The notes below the pieces were generated by a model. The model was not told where the DNA came from and ran no database searches. It saw only the letters and a program-made list of their open reading frames with translations. A DNA stretch of 44,255 nt. Origin: Pseudomonadota bacterium. GTDB taxonomy: Bacteria; Pseudomonadota; Gammaproteobacteria; Burkholderiales; Burkholderiaceae_C. Within the stretch, counting starts at the first letter, position 1. The number at the start of each line of letters is the position of its first letter. This document shows, piece after piece, positions 15,282 to 24,806 of this stretch. A program made the translations under genes and the position numbers. The stretch covers positions 1-44,255 of the forward strand of contig JAKAZQ010000029.1 of NCBI GenBank assembly GCA_021815805.1. Direction: 5' to 3'.

Positions 15282-15629
15282 ATGTCACCGATCGAGCGTC
15301 AACGCGCCATCCGAGGCGCCGACATGGCCCTTCGTGAAGCCGATCTGCCGCTGTACGCGGATGTGGTCACGGCCTTGTACCGGCTGCATGTCGCCGTCGA
15401 GCAGATGGCCAGGGGCTGGGGCAACAAACCCCCGAGCGAGGCCGCCGAGCGCGCCAAGCGCTACGCCATCGACGCCCGCGAGCTGATCTGCTGCTTCCGG
15501 ACGAACCCGGTGGACTACGAGAAAATGCGCCGCCATGCTGAACAGGAGACGCACAGGCTCATCGAAATCGCCAGGCAACCGCCGACGGCCAGCGACGGGT
15601 TCTTCCCCATCGACGACATCGATTTCTGA
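15282..15629 (+). CDS. Hypothetical protein of the accessory region
   Basis: 115 residues, soluble and mostly helical (READLPLYADVVTALYRLHV, SEAAERAKRYAIDARELICC, YEKMRRHAEQETHRLIEIAR). The ATG at 15282 has GGAAAG about 6 nt upstream; the frame is also open from 15216, inside the tRNA. Of the kind often carried by integrative elements or phages, but no family is recognised. It is followed after about 40 nt by a frameshifted gene. Confidence 0.6.
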   Translation: MSPIERQRAIRGADMALREADLPLYADVVTALYRLHVAVEQMARGWGNKPPSEAAERAKRYAIDARELICCFRTNPVDYEKMRRHAEQETHRLIEIARQPPTASDGFFPIDDIDF

Positions 15630-15666
15630 CTGCTGGCCACACCGCTCCAGCCTGCCGCGTGGCTGG

Positions 15667-16075
15667 GTGCCGATCGTCGACGAGTTGGTGGGTAGCATCG
15701 ACAAGCTGCTCGACGAGCATCGAGTAACCCGCCATTTCATTTTCCAGATCGACGAAAAGGCCGGCCATCTGCGCGTGGATGCTGAGCTGTTTTCGAAGGA
15801 CGCCGATGGCGACCTGCCGCCGCTGAAACCCCTGCCACAAGCGGACGCAGCCGATGAGCACGAGATCCTGCGGTTGATCGAAGTCGCGAGCCAGCGATCT
15901 GCTGAAACGTGTCGAGGGTGCGGGTGCCGTCGTCGATCCGAAGCCTGAACGGCTGCGTGAGCACGCTCTGCGATGCAGCCATGGGCTGCGCGATGTGGAT
16001 GTGGATTTCGGCACGGTGCTGGAGTTCGATCGCGACCGCGTCGCGCCGCCGGGCAAGCCGGCCATTCGGCCCTGA
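15667..16075 (+). pseudogene. Hypothetical accessory gene broken by a frameshift
   Basis: From a GTG at 15667 the first frame reads as good protein (VPIVDELVGSIDKLLDEHRV, HFIFQIDEKAGHLRVDAELF, ILRLIEVAS). Near 15893-15899 the coding signal moves to another frame, which continues SDLLKRVEGAGAVVDPKPER through DVDFGTVLEFDRDRVAPPGK to a TGA at 16073. The junction reads AGCCAGC where AGC would keep the frame, so a 4-bp duplication is the likely cause. The joined product would be about 135 residues. Function unknown. Confidence 0.6.
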
Positions 16076-16078
16076 AGC

Positions 16079-16270
16079 GTGGAACAGCTGATTATCGCGA
16101 TCCGGCGATTCGTCACGGACAAGATGCCCAGCGCCTTGCCCATGCTCACCGCGCGGCTTGCCGGCAAGGTCGCGGAATTGCGCGAGCAAAGGCGCCGTCA
16201 GACGGCCGAGGCCGGATCGGACCTTGCCCCCGGCACGGACGATGCCGCCCATGCGCGCGTAACGGCGCCT
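16079..16270 (+). pseudogene. Fragment of a hypothetical gene running toward tRNA-Pro
   Basis: A GTG at 16079, 3 nt after the stop of the broken gene, begins a plausible helical stretch (VEQLIIAIRRFVTDKMPSAL, LTARLAGKVAELREQRRRQT). The coding character fades after about 60 codons, while the frame stays open into the antisense strand of tRNA-Pro. It is probably a truncated gene at the edge of the acquired region. The following stretch to the terminator at 16429 shows no gene. Confidence 0.35.
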
Positions 16271-16428
16271 GGCAACGACTGGGCGTGGGCGCAGCACCCT
16301 GGTTGCCGCATCAGCCCCATGGCCCTGTGCCGGTCGCTCAGTGCCTGCCAGTGTCGGCCATGCGCAAGGCGAGCAGCTGCTGCGGGCGCCGATTGGCAAC
16401 AGTTTGACAGCAACAACCCCCGCCCACG

Positions 16429-16451
16429 AAAAAGCCGGCCCCCGGCCGGCT
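16429..16451 (-). terminator. Terminator of tRNA-Pro
   Basis: On the minus strand the sequence AGCCGGCC-GGG-GGCCGGCT forms a strong GC stem immediately followed by TTTTTC, a typical Rho-independent terminator, about 20 nt after the tRNA 3' end. Confidence 0.8.
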
Positions 16452-16472
16452 CCCGCAAGTCCTTGAAAAATC

Positions 16473-16549
<77 letters not shown>

Positions 16550-16662
16550 AAACTGGTATTCTAGGCGAGGGTTTGTACCGCGCCCGTCCGCGGCCTGACC
16601 AGCGCCTCGCCCGGCCGCGCTCCGTGTCCGCGGCGCCGCCGTTTCCGCAAGTCCTTGACCCC

Positions 16663-17190
16663 ATGATGCCTTCGCGCAATCCCCCGATTTCCCCGTTGTT
16701 CATCGTACTCAACCTGCTCGTCGCGCTGGCCTGCGTGGCCATCCTGGGCGGCGCGGTGTGGGTCCAGCAAAGCCAGGGCGCCCTGCCCTGCGCGCTGTGC
16801 GTGCTGCAGCGCATGGCCTATCTGGGTTTACTCGCGTTCTCGCTGCTCGCGGCGCTCGGCTTCACGCTGCGCCTGCGCTGGCTGGCGCGCGCGGCACTCT
16901 GGCTGGGACTGCTCGCCGCGCTGGTGGGTATCGGCTTCGCGGCCAAGCACGTGTGGCTGTACTACCACCCGGAACAGACCTGCGGCCTCGATCCGCTGGC
17001 CGTTCGCATCAACCATTGGCGGGTCACCGCGCTGGCGCCCTGGCTGCTGCGCGCGGACGGCCTGTGCAGCCTCATTCCCTTCCTGTTCGGCGTGCCGTTG
17101 CCGATGCTGTCGGGCATCGGCCTTGCCGGCCTCGGCGCGCTGCTGGGCATCAGCCTGCCGGCGGCCGCGCGTCTGGGCGGCCGGCGCTGA
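16663..17190 (+). CDS. dsbB: Disulfide bond formation protein B
   Basis: Inner-membrane quinone reductase that re-oxidises DsbA in the periplasm. 175 residues with four transmembrane segments (about 10-32, 48-70, 72-98, 138-168). The first periplasmic loop carries CALC (Cys43, Cys46) and the second carries Cys107 (EQTCGLDP) and Cys135 (DGLCS), the two redox pairs of the family. The Arg after the first pair (LQR, residue 50) agrees with the quinone-site Arg of E. coli DsbB. Two adjacent ATGs (16663, 16666) are possible starts. Monocistronic; no dsbA nearby. Confidence 0.93.
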   Translation: MMPSRNPPISPLFIVLNLLVALACVAILGGAVWVQQSQGALPCALCVLQRMAYLGLLAFSLLAALGFTLRLRWLARAALWLGLLAALVGIGFAAKHVWLYYHPEQTCGLDPLAVRINHWRVTALAPWLLRADGLCSLIPFLFGVPLPMLSGIGLAGLGALLGISLPAAARLGGRR

Positions 17191-17235
17191 TGCGCCGGCG
17201 TCGCGCGCGCCGGGAGGCGCACGCGACGCATCGGC

Positions 17236-18018
17236 TTACTGCATGAACCAGCCGTGGCTGACGACCAGCGACTGGCCGGTCAGCGCGTTCGACTCGAACC
17301 CGGCGAACAGCAGCGCCACCTCCGCCACGTCCTGCACGGTGGTGAACTCGCCGTCGACGGTTTCCTTGAGCATGACCTTGGCGATCACATCCGCTTCGCT
17401 GATGCCGAGTGCGCGCGCCTGCTCCGGAATCTGCTTGTCCACCAGCGGCGTGCGCACGAAGCCGGGGCAGATCACGTTGGCGCGGATGCCGTGCTGGCCG
17501 CCTTCCTTGGCCACGGTCTTGCACAGCCCGATCAGCCCGTGCTTGGCCGTCACGTAGGCCGACTTGAGCACCGAGGCTTCCTTCGAGTGCACCGATCCCA
17601 TGTAGATGATGCTGCCGCCGCGCCCTGATGCCTTCATGTGCGGCAGGCAAGCCTTGGTGGTCAGGAACGCCCCGTCGAGATGGATGGCGAGCATCTTTTT
17701 CCAGGCCTCGAAGGGAAACTCCTCGATCGGATGCACGATCTGCACCCCGGCATTGCTGACCAGCACATCCACGCCACCGTAGGCGCCGACGACCTTGGCC
17801 ACCGCGGCCTCGACCTCGCTTTCGCTGGTCACGTCCATGGTCACCGCCATCGCGCGACCGCCGGCGCCGGTGATCTCATCGGCGACGGCCTGCGCCGCCT
17901 GCAGGTTGATGTCGGCGATCACCACCCTGGCGCCTTCGCGGGAGTAGGTCAACGCGATCTGCTTGCCGATGCCGCTGGCCGCGCCGGTGACGATGCACAC
18001 CTTGTCCTTGAGTTTCAT
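17236..18018 (-). CDS. hbdH: D-3-hydroxybutyrate dehydrogenase
   Basis: NAD-dependent short-chain dehydrogenase that interconverts D-3-hydroxybutyrate and acetoacetate, used in mobilising polyhydroxybutyrate. 260 residues with TGAASGIG (11-18), the SNAG motif (88-91) and the catalytic Ser142, Tyr155, Lys159 (YVTAK). The segment [15 protein letters not shown] and the C-terminal [10 protein letters not shown] are typical of the PHB-type enzyme. It is the last gene of a minus-strand cluster after the patatin-like lipase and acetoacetate decarboxylase, 46 nt downstream of the latter. Confidence 0.92.
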   Translation of the reverse strand: MKLKDKVCIVTGAASGIGKQIALTYSREGARVVIADINLQAAQAVADEITGAGGRAMAVTMDVTSESEVEAAVAKVVGAYGGVDVLVSNAGVQIVHPIEEFPFEAWKKMLAIHLDGAFLTTKACLPHMKASGRGGSIIYMGSVHSKEASVLKSAYVTAKHGLIGLCKTVAKEGGQHGIRANVICPGFVRTPLVDKQIPEQARALGISEADVIAKVMLKETVDGEFTTVQDVAEVALLFAGFESNALTGQSLVVSHGWFMQ

Positions 18019-18064
18019 GCTTGCTCCCAGTTGATGGAATCCATGCCGGCGCTCTGGCGCCGGC

Positions 18065-18802
18065 TCATGCCAGATAGTCGTGCACGACGCGCCCGAGCCC
18101 CAGCGTCAGGTCCGTCAGCACGTGCACCCCGGAGACCACCTCGAGCACCGGCAGGCGCGCCACGGGCGCCAGCGCATGCTCGGCCAGTTGCAGCGCCGCC
18201 GGGCCGCTCCAGGCCCCCTTCACCACCACGTCCTCGAGGTGATACTCGACCAGCTCGCAGATGCGCGGCGTGCCGTCGACGTGGGGGATGATCTTCAGCA
18301 GGAAATTCGGCTCCAGCAGCCCCGGCAGCAGGCTGGCCGGATCGAGGGACCGATGCTTGTAGCCCATGGTCGCGGTGGCCACCCGCACCGAGCCGTAGTC
18401 GAGCGTGCCCAGCAACGTGTCGGTCTGCACGCTGAGTTGCGGCGCCGCCAGCTTTTTCGGGAAACCCCACAGCTCGCGTCCGCCGGCGATCGGTGCCTCG
18501 TCATTCAGGAACATCGAGTGCACATAACTGCCGCTGCGCCCGTTCAGGCGCACCGGAATGACCTGCCCCGACTCGGTGTAGTCGCCGAAACCGGTGGAAT
18601 CGGGCATGCGGATGAACTCGTACTTGACCAGCGGCTCGGGCACTTCGAGCGGCTCGGGCACGACCTCGCGCAGCGCATCGGGATCGGTGCGGTAGGTGAT
18701 GACCAGGAATTCACGATTCACGAAGCGGTACGGGCCCGGCGGAAACGACGGGCTGGTCAGCGGCATGGCAAAGGCCTTGCGTCGGATGTCGTCGATGTTC
18801 AT
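18065..18802 (-). CDS. adc: Acetoacetate decarboxylase
   Basis: Converts acetoacetate to acetone and CO2 through a Schiff base. 245 residues, the normal family size. The motif [14 protein letters not shown] carries the reactive Lys116 and its neighbour Lys117, whose proximity lowers the pKa. The N-terminal [17 protein letters not shown] and the segment [21 protein letters not shown] also match the family. It starts 4-5 nt before the end of the upstream patatin-like gene's intergenic gap, so the two are surely co-transcribed. Together with hbdH it forms a 3-hydroxybutyrate/acetoacetate disposal route. Confidence 0.92.
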   Translation of the reverse strand: MNIDDIRRKAFAMPLTSPSFPPGPYRFVNREFLVITYRTDPDALREVVPEPLEVPEPLVKYEFIRMPDSTGFGDYTESGQVIPVRLNGRSGSYVHSMFLNDEAPIAGGRELWGFPKKLAAPQLSVQTDTLLGTLDYGSVRVATATMGYKHRSLDPASLLPGLLEPNFLLKIIPHVDGTPRICELVEYHLEDVVVKGAWSGPAALQLAEHALAPVARLPVLEVVSGVHVLTDLTLGLGRVVHDYLA

Positions 18803-18806
18803 GGTG

Positions 18807-20054
18807 TCATGCTTCCTCGTTGTGCCCGGCCGCCGCTGCCGGCACGTCGAACACGTGCACGCCCTCGGCCTGCGGGTCGTGGTTGCGCCAGCGCGGATCG
18901 CCAAGGGTGCGCGACATGTCGCCCACCCCGGCCTGCCAATGCTCCAGCATGGAGCGGCGCGAGAACTCGAAATCCTTGGTCTGGCTCTCGTAGCGCTTGC
19001 TGCGGTAGATCAGGTGCACGATGTCCATGTCGCCGGGCGAGTGATGCAGGCGCGCCAGTTCGCGCACGTCCGGGTCGTCGTGCAACTCGGGCGGCAGCTT
19101 GTCGAGCAGGCGGCGCACTGCGCGCGCCATGCGCTGGCGCTGCACCGCATGCGAGGTGTTCAGCCGCGTGCGACTGGAGAAGCGGATGTCCTTTTCGCGC
19201 GCGGCGACGTCGCCCAGCGTGGCGGGCAGGCGCCCCGCGGCCGGAAACAGGTCGACCTGGAAGATCATGCGTCGCCGCGCCGCCGGCTGATCCAGCACGT
19301 ATTGCAAAGGCGTGTTCGACAGCAGGCCGCCGTCCCAGTAGTACTCGCCGTCGATCTCCACCGGCGGGAAGCCCGGCGGCAAGGCACCGCTGGCCATGAC
19401 GTGGCGCGCATCGAGGCGGCGCGTCGCCGAGTCGAAATACTCGAAATTTCCGCTGCGCACGTTGACCGCGCCGACCGACAACCGGATCGGGCCGTCGTTG
19501 ATGCGGTCGAAATCCACCATGCGCTCGAGGGTGCGGCGCAGCGGTTCGGTGTCGTAGTGGCTGATCGCTCCGGGCGTTCCTCGCGGATGCCAGCCCGCCG
19601 GCGGCACCCGCGGGATGAAAAACCCCGGCACCCCGAACAGTACGCCGCGCAGCGCGCTGGCGTCATTGAAGGTGGCGCGCAGTTCGCCACCGAGCAGCGT
19701 GTCCAGACCGGTCGGCATCGGCGAACTGACGAGTTCCCAGAACTCGCGCAGGCGCCGCAGGCCCTGCCCCGGCGGATTGCCGACGATCAGCGCCGCGTTG
19801 ATGGCGCCGATCGAGACACCGGCCACCCAGTCGGGCTCGCGGTGGATGGAGGTGAGCACCTCGTACACGCCCCCCTGGTAGGCGCCGAGGGCGCCACCGC
19901 CCTGCAGCACGAGGATGCACTGGGACTGCGCGCAGCGTGCGTCGACGGGAGAGCGCGCGGCCGCTGCAGCGGTGGCGGAATCGCCGGGTCGCTGCGTCGG
20001 CCGGTTCGTGGCCGGCGCGCCCTGTTGCGAGGCGGAAGATCGTTTTCCGGGCAT
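18807..20054 (-). CDS. Patatin-like phospholipase
   Basis: 415 residues. Patatin domain at about residues 45-255: oxyanion motif [11 protein letters not shown] (52-62), nucleophile Ser81 in GVSIGAIN and catalytic Asp241 in DGG. A C-terminal region of about 150 residues ([20 protein letters not shown]) matches the type linked to 3-hydroxybutyrate dehydrogenase clusters in Burkholderiales. The first 40 residues are disordered. AGGAG lies 10 nt before the ATG at 20054. First gene of the three-gene operon, so it may release lipids or oligomers that feed ketone-body metabolism; the substrate is inferred, not shown. Confidence 0.88.
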   Translation of the reverse strand: MPGKRSSASQQGAPATNRPTQRPGDSATAAAAARSPVDARCAQSQCILVLQGGGALGAYQGGVYEVLTSIHREPDWVAGVSIGAINAALIVGNPPGQGLRRLREFWELVSSPMPTGLDTLLGGELRATFNDASALRGVLFGVPGFFIPRVPPAGWHPRGTPGAISHYDTEPLRRTLERMVDFDRINDGPIRLSVGAVNVRSGNFEYFDSATRRLDARHVMASGALPPGFPPVEIDGEYYWDGGLLSNTPLQYVLDQPAARRRMIFQVDLFPAAGRLPATLGDVAAREKDIRFSSRTRLNTSHAVQRQRMARAVRRLLDKLPPELHDDPDVRELARLHHSPGDMDIVHLIYRSKRYESQTKDFEFSRRSMLEHWQAGVGDMSRTLGDPRWRNHDPQAEGVHVFDVPAAAAGHNEEA

Positions 20055-20217
20055 GATTGCTTGACTCCTGGGCAGGACAGCGCGCCATGCGGCAGCCCGC
20101 ATTCGCTTGCTGCAATGCACAAGGTTAGCAGCGTAACCGGGTCATTGTTGTTACAGAATCATCGCAATGGGCGGCTCCTGCGCCGAACCTGCGCGGGCCG
20201 ACGCGCGCGGCGGGCAC

Positions 20218-20250
20218 AAAAAACCCCCACGCCCAGATGGGTCGTGGGGG
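20218..20250 (-). terminator. Terminator of ctaD
   Basis: On the minus strand CCCCCACGACCCATCTGGGCGTGGGGG forms a long GC-rich hairpin immediately followed by TTTTTTGTG. It lies 26 nt after the ctaD stop and separates ctaD from the patatin operon. Confidence 0.88.
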
Positions 20251-20275
20251 TGTCCGGGGCCGAGCCCCGGGAGCG

Positions 20276-21904
20276 TCAGTCGTGCAGCACGCGCGTCGCG
20301 GCTTCGTTCAGGCGCGGCGGCGTCTCGAAGGTATGGAAGGGCGGCGGCGACGGCACTTCCCATTCCAGGCCTTCGGCACCGTCCCACGGACGCTGCGGCG
20401 CCTTCGGACCCTGGTGGCGCAGCATCGGCAACACCACCGCGAACAGGAAGTACGCCTGGGCCAGGCCGAAGATCAGCGAGCCGATCGACGACAGCTGGTT
20501 GAAGTTCGTGAACTGCACCGGATAGTCGGCGTAGCGACGAACCATGCCCCCCAGGCCGAGGAAGAACTGCGGGAAGAAGGTCAGGTTGAAGCCGATCATC
20601 GACAGCCAGAAGTGGATCTGGCCGGCGCGCTCGTTGTACATCACGCCCGACCACTTCGGGCCCCAGTAGTACACCGCCATGAAGATCGCGAACAGCGAGC
20701 CGGCCACCATGGTGTAGTGGAAATGCGCCACCACGTAGTAGGTGTTGTGCACTTCGGTGTCGATCGGCGCCATGGCCAGCACCAGGCCGGTGAAGCCGCC
20801 GATCAGGAACACGATGATGAAGCCGATGGCGAACAGCATCGGGGTCTCGAAGCTGAGCGAGCCGCGCCACATCGTGGCCACCCAGTTGAACACCTTCACG
20901 CCGGTCGGCACCGCGATCAGCATGGTCGCGTACATGAAGAACAGCTGGCCGAAGGTCGGCATGCCGGCGGTGAACATGTGGTGCGCCCAGACGATGAACG
21001 ACAGGATCGCGATCGACGCGGTGGCGTAGACCATCGAGCTGTAGCCGAACAGCGGCTTGCGCGAGAACGTCGGCACCACGGTGCTCATCACGCCGAACGA
21101 CGGCAGGATCAGCACGTACACCTCGGGGTGGCCCATGAACCAGAACAGATGCTGGTACAGCACCGGATCACCACCGCCGGCGGTGTTGAAGAAGTTGGTG
21201 CCGAAGTGACGGTCGGTGAGGGTCATCGTGACCGCCCCGGCGAGCACCGGCATGATGGCGATCAGCAGGTAGGCGGTGATCAGCCAGGTCCACGTGAACA
21301 TCGGCATCTTCATCAGGGACATGCCCGGCGCGCGCATGTTCAGGATGGTGACGATGATGTTGATGGAACCCATGATCGACGACGCGCCCAGGATGTGCAC
21401 GGCGAAGATCGTCAGATCCATGCTCATGCCCTGCTGGATGGTCAGCGGCGCGTACAGGGTCCAGCCGACGTCGGGGGCGCCGCCGGGCACGAGAAACGCC
21501 GACACGCCGAGGATGGCCGCCGGGATGAGCAACCAGAAGCTGAGGTTGTTCATGCGCGGGAAGGCCATGTCGGGAGCCCCGATCTGCAGCGGGATCATCC
21601 AGTTGGCCAGCCCGGTCAGCGCGGGCATCACGGCCATGAAGATCATGATCAGGCCGTGCATCGTGGAGAACGACAGGAACATCTGGGGGTTCAGGAACTG
21701 GATCCCCGGTTCGTACAGCTCGGCGCGGATGCCCATCGCCAGCAGCCCGCCGACGAAGAGCATGGTCAGCGCGAACACCAGGTACATCGTTCCGATGTCC
21801 TTGTGGTTGGTCGAGAACAACCAGCGCCGCCAGCCATGCGGATGGTCGTGGGCATGGTCGGCACCATGTGCCGGCGCATGGACTGGATCGAGCACGACGC
21901 TCAT
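20276..21904 (-). CDS. ctaD: Cytochrome c oxidase subunit I
   Basis: Catalytic subunit of an A1-type haem-copper oxidase, 542 residues, twelve transmembrane helices. Visible ligands are haem a His83 (MHGLIM) and His396, haem a3 His394 (AHFHY), and CuB His259 (GHPEVY, with Glu261 and the cross-linked Tyr263), His308 and His309 (WAHHM). The D-channel Asp112 (GAPDMAFPRMNN) and the K-channel Thr334/Lys337 (PTGVKVFNW) are present. The N-terminus is His-rich. AAAGGAG lies 7 nt before the ATG. No subunit II, III or assembly gene is adjacent and a terminator follows, so it is transcribed alone, which is unusual. Confidence 0.95.
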   Translation of the reverse strand: MSVVLDPVHAPAHGADHAHDHPHGWRRWLFSTNHKDIGTMYLVFALTMLFVGGLLAMGIRAELYEPGIQFLNPQMFLSFSTMHGLIMIFMAVMPALTGLANWMIPLQIGAPDMAFPRMNNLSFWLLIPAAILGVSAFLVPGGAPDVGWTLYAPLTIQQGMSMDLTIFAVHILGASSIMGSINIIVTILNMRAPGMSLMKMPMFTWTWLITAYLLIAIMPVLAGAVTMTLTDRHFGTNFFNTAGGGDPVLYQHLFWFMGHPEVYVLILPSFGVMSTVVPTFSRKPLFGYSSMVYATASIAILSFIVWAHHMFTAGMPTFGQLFFMYATMLIAVPTGVKVFNWVATMWRGSLSFETPMLFAIGFIIVFLIGGFTGLVLAMAPIDTEVHNTYYVVAHFHYTMVAGSLFAIFMAVYYWGPKWSGVMYNERAGQIHFWLSMIGFNLTFFPQFFLGLGGMVRRYADYPVQFTNFNQLSSIGSLIFGLAQAYFLFAVVLPMLRHQGPKAPQRPWDGAEGLEWEVPSPPPFHTFETPPRLNEAATRVLHD

Positions 21905-22156
21905 CAGTTGCTCCTTTCTTGAATAAGCCGTTGTATGAACAATTTTTCGAATGCTGCCGGGCCGGACCGCGCCACGACGCGGCCGCTGCATCGGCCGCAG
22001 CATACACCCGACGCCAAGGCATCGGGCGCATTTTCCGGATTTTCGGGCCTGTGCTTTTGTACTTGCGGGCTTCGCACAACCATTCAGGGTAAGTACCGAG
22101 TGCGCGTGACCGCGGTCAAGCGCCGCATCGATGCTCCGCGCCGGCGCGCCGGCGCG

Positions 22157-22960
22157 TCAGCTCCAGGTGTCGGCATCCGAGCCGCCGTCGGTCCACGAAC
22201 CCGGATCGCTGATGCCGAAATCCTGGTCGTCGGGCAGCAGCGACGCGTCCGCCGGCGGCGCCATCGGCGCGGCATTCGCATCGAACCCGGAGCCGCTCGA
22301 TGCGCCGCCGTCGAACAGGCGATCCACCAGCATCTCGCCGGCCGCGAACCCCGCGCCAGCGGCCAGGCCCGTGCCCACGGCACCCATGATGCCGCGGCCC
22401 GCGCCGGCGGGCGGAGGGTACGCGCCATACGGCGCGGCGCCGGGCGGCTGCTGCGGATACCCGGGCGGCGCCACGGTGCCGGGCCAGGGCTGCGGCGCCA
22501 CCGGCACCGGCACGCGGCGCGATGCCCGGTACACCCCCCAGAGCATGATCAGCGCCAGCGCCGCCAGCGCGATGCCGATGCCGCCCAGCGGCAGGCCGTG
22601 GCGCGCACGCGCCGGCGCCGCGCGCCCGAGGTGAGCGGCGACCTGACGGCTGAATGCCTGCAGGCTGTCGCGATGCTCGAAGCGCAGGCCCGGGTCGATG
22701 CTGCGGGCCTTGGCCAGTTCCGCGCCGGCCAGCGCCCAGTTGCCCTGCAGCGCCGCCACGCGGGCCGACACGTAATGCGCCTTGGCGGAATCCGGATAGG
22801 CCGCGAGCACCTGATCGACCTCGCGACGCGCCTGCCCGAGGTGGCCGCTGGTCGCCGCCACGTAGACGTCGTGCACGCTCGGCACCGCGGCGCGTGCGAC
22901 AGGAGCCATCGCCGCGCAGGCCAGCGCGAGCAGGCAAAGCAGGAAACGCAGGGATTTCAT
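22157..22960 (-). CDS. Membrane-anchored TPR protein
   Basis: 267 residues. A signal peptide (SLRFLLCLLALACAAMAPVARA) is followed by two tetratricopeptide-like repeats at about 28-95 (YVAATSGHLGQARREVDQVL, AHYVSARVAALQGNWALAGAEL), one transmembrane helix near 124-145 (LPLGGIGIALAALALIMLWGV), a Pro/Gly-rich linker (GYPQQPPGAAPYGAYPPP), a glycine-rich hydrophobic patch (GIMGAVGTGLAAGAGFAAGEM) and an acidic tail. Probably an inner-membrane scaffold facing the periplasm. No strong ribosome binding site. It lies upstream of ctaD on the same strand with about 250 nt between, so a link is possible but unproven. Confidence 0.75.
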   Translation of the reverse strand: MKSLRFLLCLLALACAAMAPVARAAVPSVHDVYVAATSGHLGQARREVDQVLAAYPDSAKAHYVSARVAALQGNWALAGAELAKARSIDPGLRFEHRDSLQAFSRQVAAHLGRAAPARARHGLPLGGIGIALAALALIMLWGVYRASRRVPVPVAPQPWPGTVAPPGYPQQPPGAAPYGAYPPPAGAGRGIMGAVGTGLAAGAGFAAGEMLVDRLFDGGASSGSGFDANAAPMAPPADASLLPDDQDFGISDPGSWTDGGSDADTWS

Positions 22961-23124
22961 GGGGGAACGGGACGAATGCCTGGACCAACGCCTGGATCAG
23001 AGCCTGGACGCAGGCCGGGACAGGTAACGAAGCGTACCGAAGCGATGCCGCGTCGGCTCGGATCCGGCAGTTTCCTGCGGGCGCTGCTACACGCCTATTC
23101 TAGTCCGCCGCGCCGCCCATGCCC

Positions 23125-23721
23125 TCAGCGGCGCTCGCGCCACGGGCGCGGCTGCGGCCCGACATAGCGGCGATACGCGGCGATCCAGTCGGTGGCGATT
23201 TCCCGCTGCGCCTGCGCCAGCGGCAGGCGTCCGCGGCAGACCAGCTCGTGCATGCGATCTTCCAGGCGATCCTTGGCGTAGCTGCCCCAGCCGCCCAGCA
23301 CATGGTGCGGCTGCGGCCACAGATTGCGCGGGTCGGCGGCAGCGCCGCCGAGCCCGAGCGCGATCAGGTGATCCTCCTCGTAGTCGCGCAGGCGGCGGTC
23401 GGTATAGCCGTACTGGCGGATCTGCCGCCGCTTGAGGCGCTCGGTATAGGCCTCGGGCGGACGAATGGATCGCGTGTAGCCCCGCCGCCGGCACAGGGTC
23501 TGCGCCAGGTTGGCCTGGCTCACCCGCGGGTTGCGTGCCCCCGGGGTCAGGCGCGGATCGGGCAGCGCCGCCGACAGCGGGAACACCACGGCGTAGCGGC
23601 CCTCGGCGTAGACACCGCCGGCGTCGTGGCGACGATGGGCCTGTGCCGACACCGCACTGCCCAGCAGCAGGCCGAGCGCGGCGCACACGAACCCGGCGAA
23701 CCGGCGCGCGCGGCACGACAT
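23125..23721 (-). CDS. Exported HNH-nuclease-like protein
   Basis: 198 residues with an N-terminal signal peptide (FAGFVCAALGLLLGSAVSAQA, cleavage near residue 28). The core DPRLTPGARNPRVSQANLAQ, then RPPEAYTERLKRRQIRQYGY and EEDHLIALGLGG with NLWPQP (residues 115-137) followed by KDRLE matches a family of hypothetical proteins whose DH...N...K/D pattern resembles the HNH (beta-beta-alpha-metal) nuclease motif. An exported nuclease-like protein is the best guess. The start is uncertain: the frame is open upstream and there is no clear Shine-Dalgarno. Confidence 0.65.
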   Translation of the reverse strand: MSCRARRFAGFVCAALGLLLGSAVSAQAHRRHDAGGVYAEGRYAVVFPLSAALPDPRLTPGARNPRVSQANLAQTLCRRRGYTRSIRPPEAYTERLKRRQIRQYGYTDRRLRDYEEDHLIALGLGGAAADPRNLWPQPHHVLGGWGSYAKDRLEDRMHELVCRGRLPLAQAQREIATDWIAAYRRYVGPQPRPWRERR

Positions 23722-23841
23722 CAACGACCGCGCCCACCCGACCAGGACGGAAAAGGATGCTTGCGCCACAGAACAGGATGCTTGCGCCATATGCGCTCCG
23801 ACAGGCAAAGCGCGCATTGTGCCTGCCCGCCCGGCGGTCTC

Positions 23842-24801
23842 TCAGCACGCATCGCGCCGCGCCAGGTGCACGTCGGCGAGCATGCAGCGCACCGAGCCGC
23901 CAGCCAGCTCGATGGTCGGAACATCGAGCGGCAGCAGGCGCACCGAGCGCTCGATGCGTGCCCTCTGGCGAGCATCGAGGCAGCCGAGTGCGCGTCGCGA
24001 CAGCGCGAGCAGGCGCCCGTCGCGCCCGCACAGTTCGAGCGCGTTGCCGGCGAAGTCGTCGATCTGGCGCGCGCTCAGCTCGATCACGTCGCGGCCGCAC
24101 TCGAGCAGCCGCAGGCGCACCTCGCGCGCGCGCCGCGCATCGACAAAGGCGTCGAATCCGACCAGCGCGAAATCGGTGGCGATGCACATGAGCACATTGG
24201 TGTGGTAGACCGGCTTGCCCTTCGCGTCGACGGCGTCGAACACCATCGGCTCGTAGTTGAAATGGGTGCTGAAACGCTCGAGAACGATGGGGTCGGCGCG
24301 GCGCGAGCGCGCCACGTAGGCCACGCGCGCGAGATGGTCGAACACCATCGCTCCGGTGCCCTCGAGGAACAGGCCGTCGCGCTCGAGGCCCGAGTAGTCG
24401 ATGACGTCCTGCACCCGATAGCGCGCCTTGAGAAGCTCGATGACGTCGGCGCGCCGCTCGCGCCTGCGGCTGGGCATGCACATCGGGTACAGCGCGACAT
24501 GCCCGCCGGCGTGGGTCGAGAACCAGTTGTTCGGGAATACCGAGTCGGGCGTGCGGCGCTCGCCTTGATCTTCGAACAGGTGCACGCGCACCCCTTCGGC
24601 CTGCAGGCGCTCGGCGACGACCGACGCCTCGCCATAGGCGGCCGCCGCGATCGCCGGCGCGGTCGCCCCGGCATGCCGCTGGAAGGCGTTGTCGGCAGCG
24701 GTCTCCGGGTTCGGGACAAAACGTCGCGGACGCACCATGACCACCGCGCTCGCGGCCTGCGCCAGCACGGGCCGCCCGTGCACGACGCGCGACGCGCACA
24801 T
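23842..24801 (-). CDS. ctlX: Citrulline utilization hydrolase (CtlX type)
   Basis: 319 residues of the arginine-deiminase/amidinotransferase superfamily, CtlX branch, which hydrolyses citrulline to ornithine. The fivefold beta/alpha propeller signatures are MVRPRRFVPNPETAADNAFQ (22-41, given in part), SVFPNNWFSTHAGG (87-100), GLFLEGTGAMVFDH (143-156), VYHTNVLMCI (198-207) and the catalytic Cys306 in GGSVRCMLADVH. The start lies 5 nt after the end of the ornithine-cyclodeaminase gene on the same strand, so they form an operon that would take citrulline through ornithine to proline. Confidence 0.88.
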   Translation of the reverse strand: MCASRVVHGRPVLAQAASAVVMVRPRRFVPNPETAADNAFQRHAGATAPAIAAAAYGEASVVAERLQAEGVRVHLFEDQGERRTPDSVFPNNWFSTHAGGHVALYPMCMPSRRRERRADVIELLKARYRVQDVIDYSGLERDGLFLEGTGAMVFDHLARVAYVARSRRADPIVLERFSTHFNYEPMVFDAVDAKGKPVYHTNVLMCIATDFALVGFDAFVDARRAREVRLRLLECGRDVIELSARQIDDFAGNALELCGRDGRLLALSRRALGCLDARQRARIERSVRLLPLDVPTIELAGGSVRCMLADVHLARRDAC

Positions 24802-24806
24802 GGCCT

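Noticed and set aside
20120..20145. Dyad GGTTAGCAGCGTAACC upstream of the patatin operon as an operator
   Set aside because: Only 5 bp pair on each side of a 6-nt centre, which is too little to claim without comparison to relatives.
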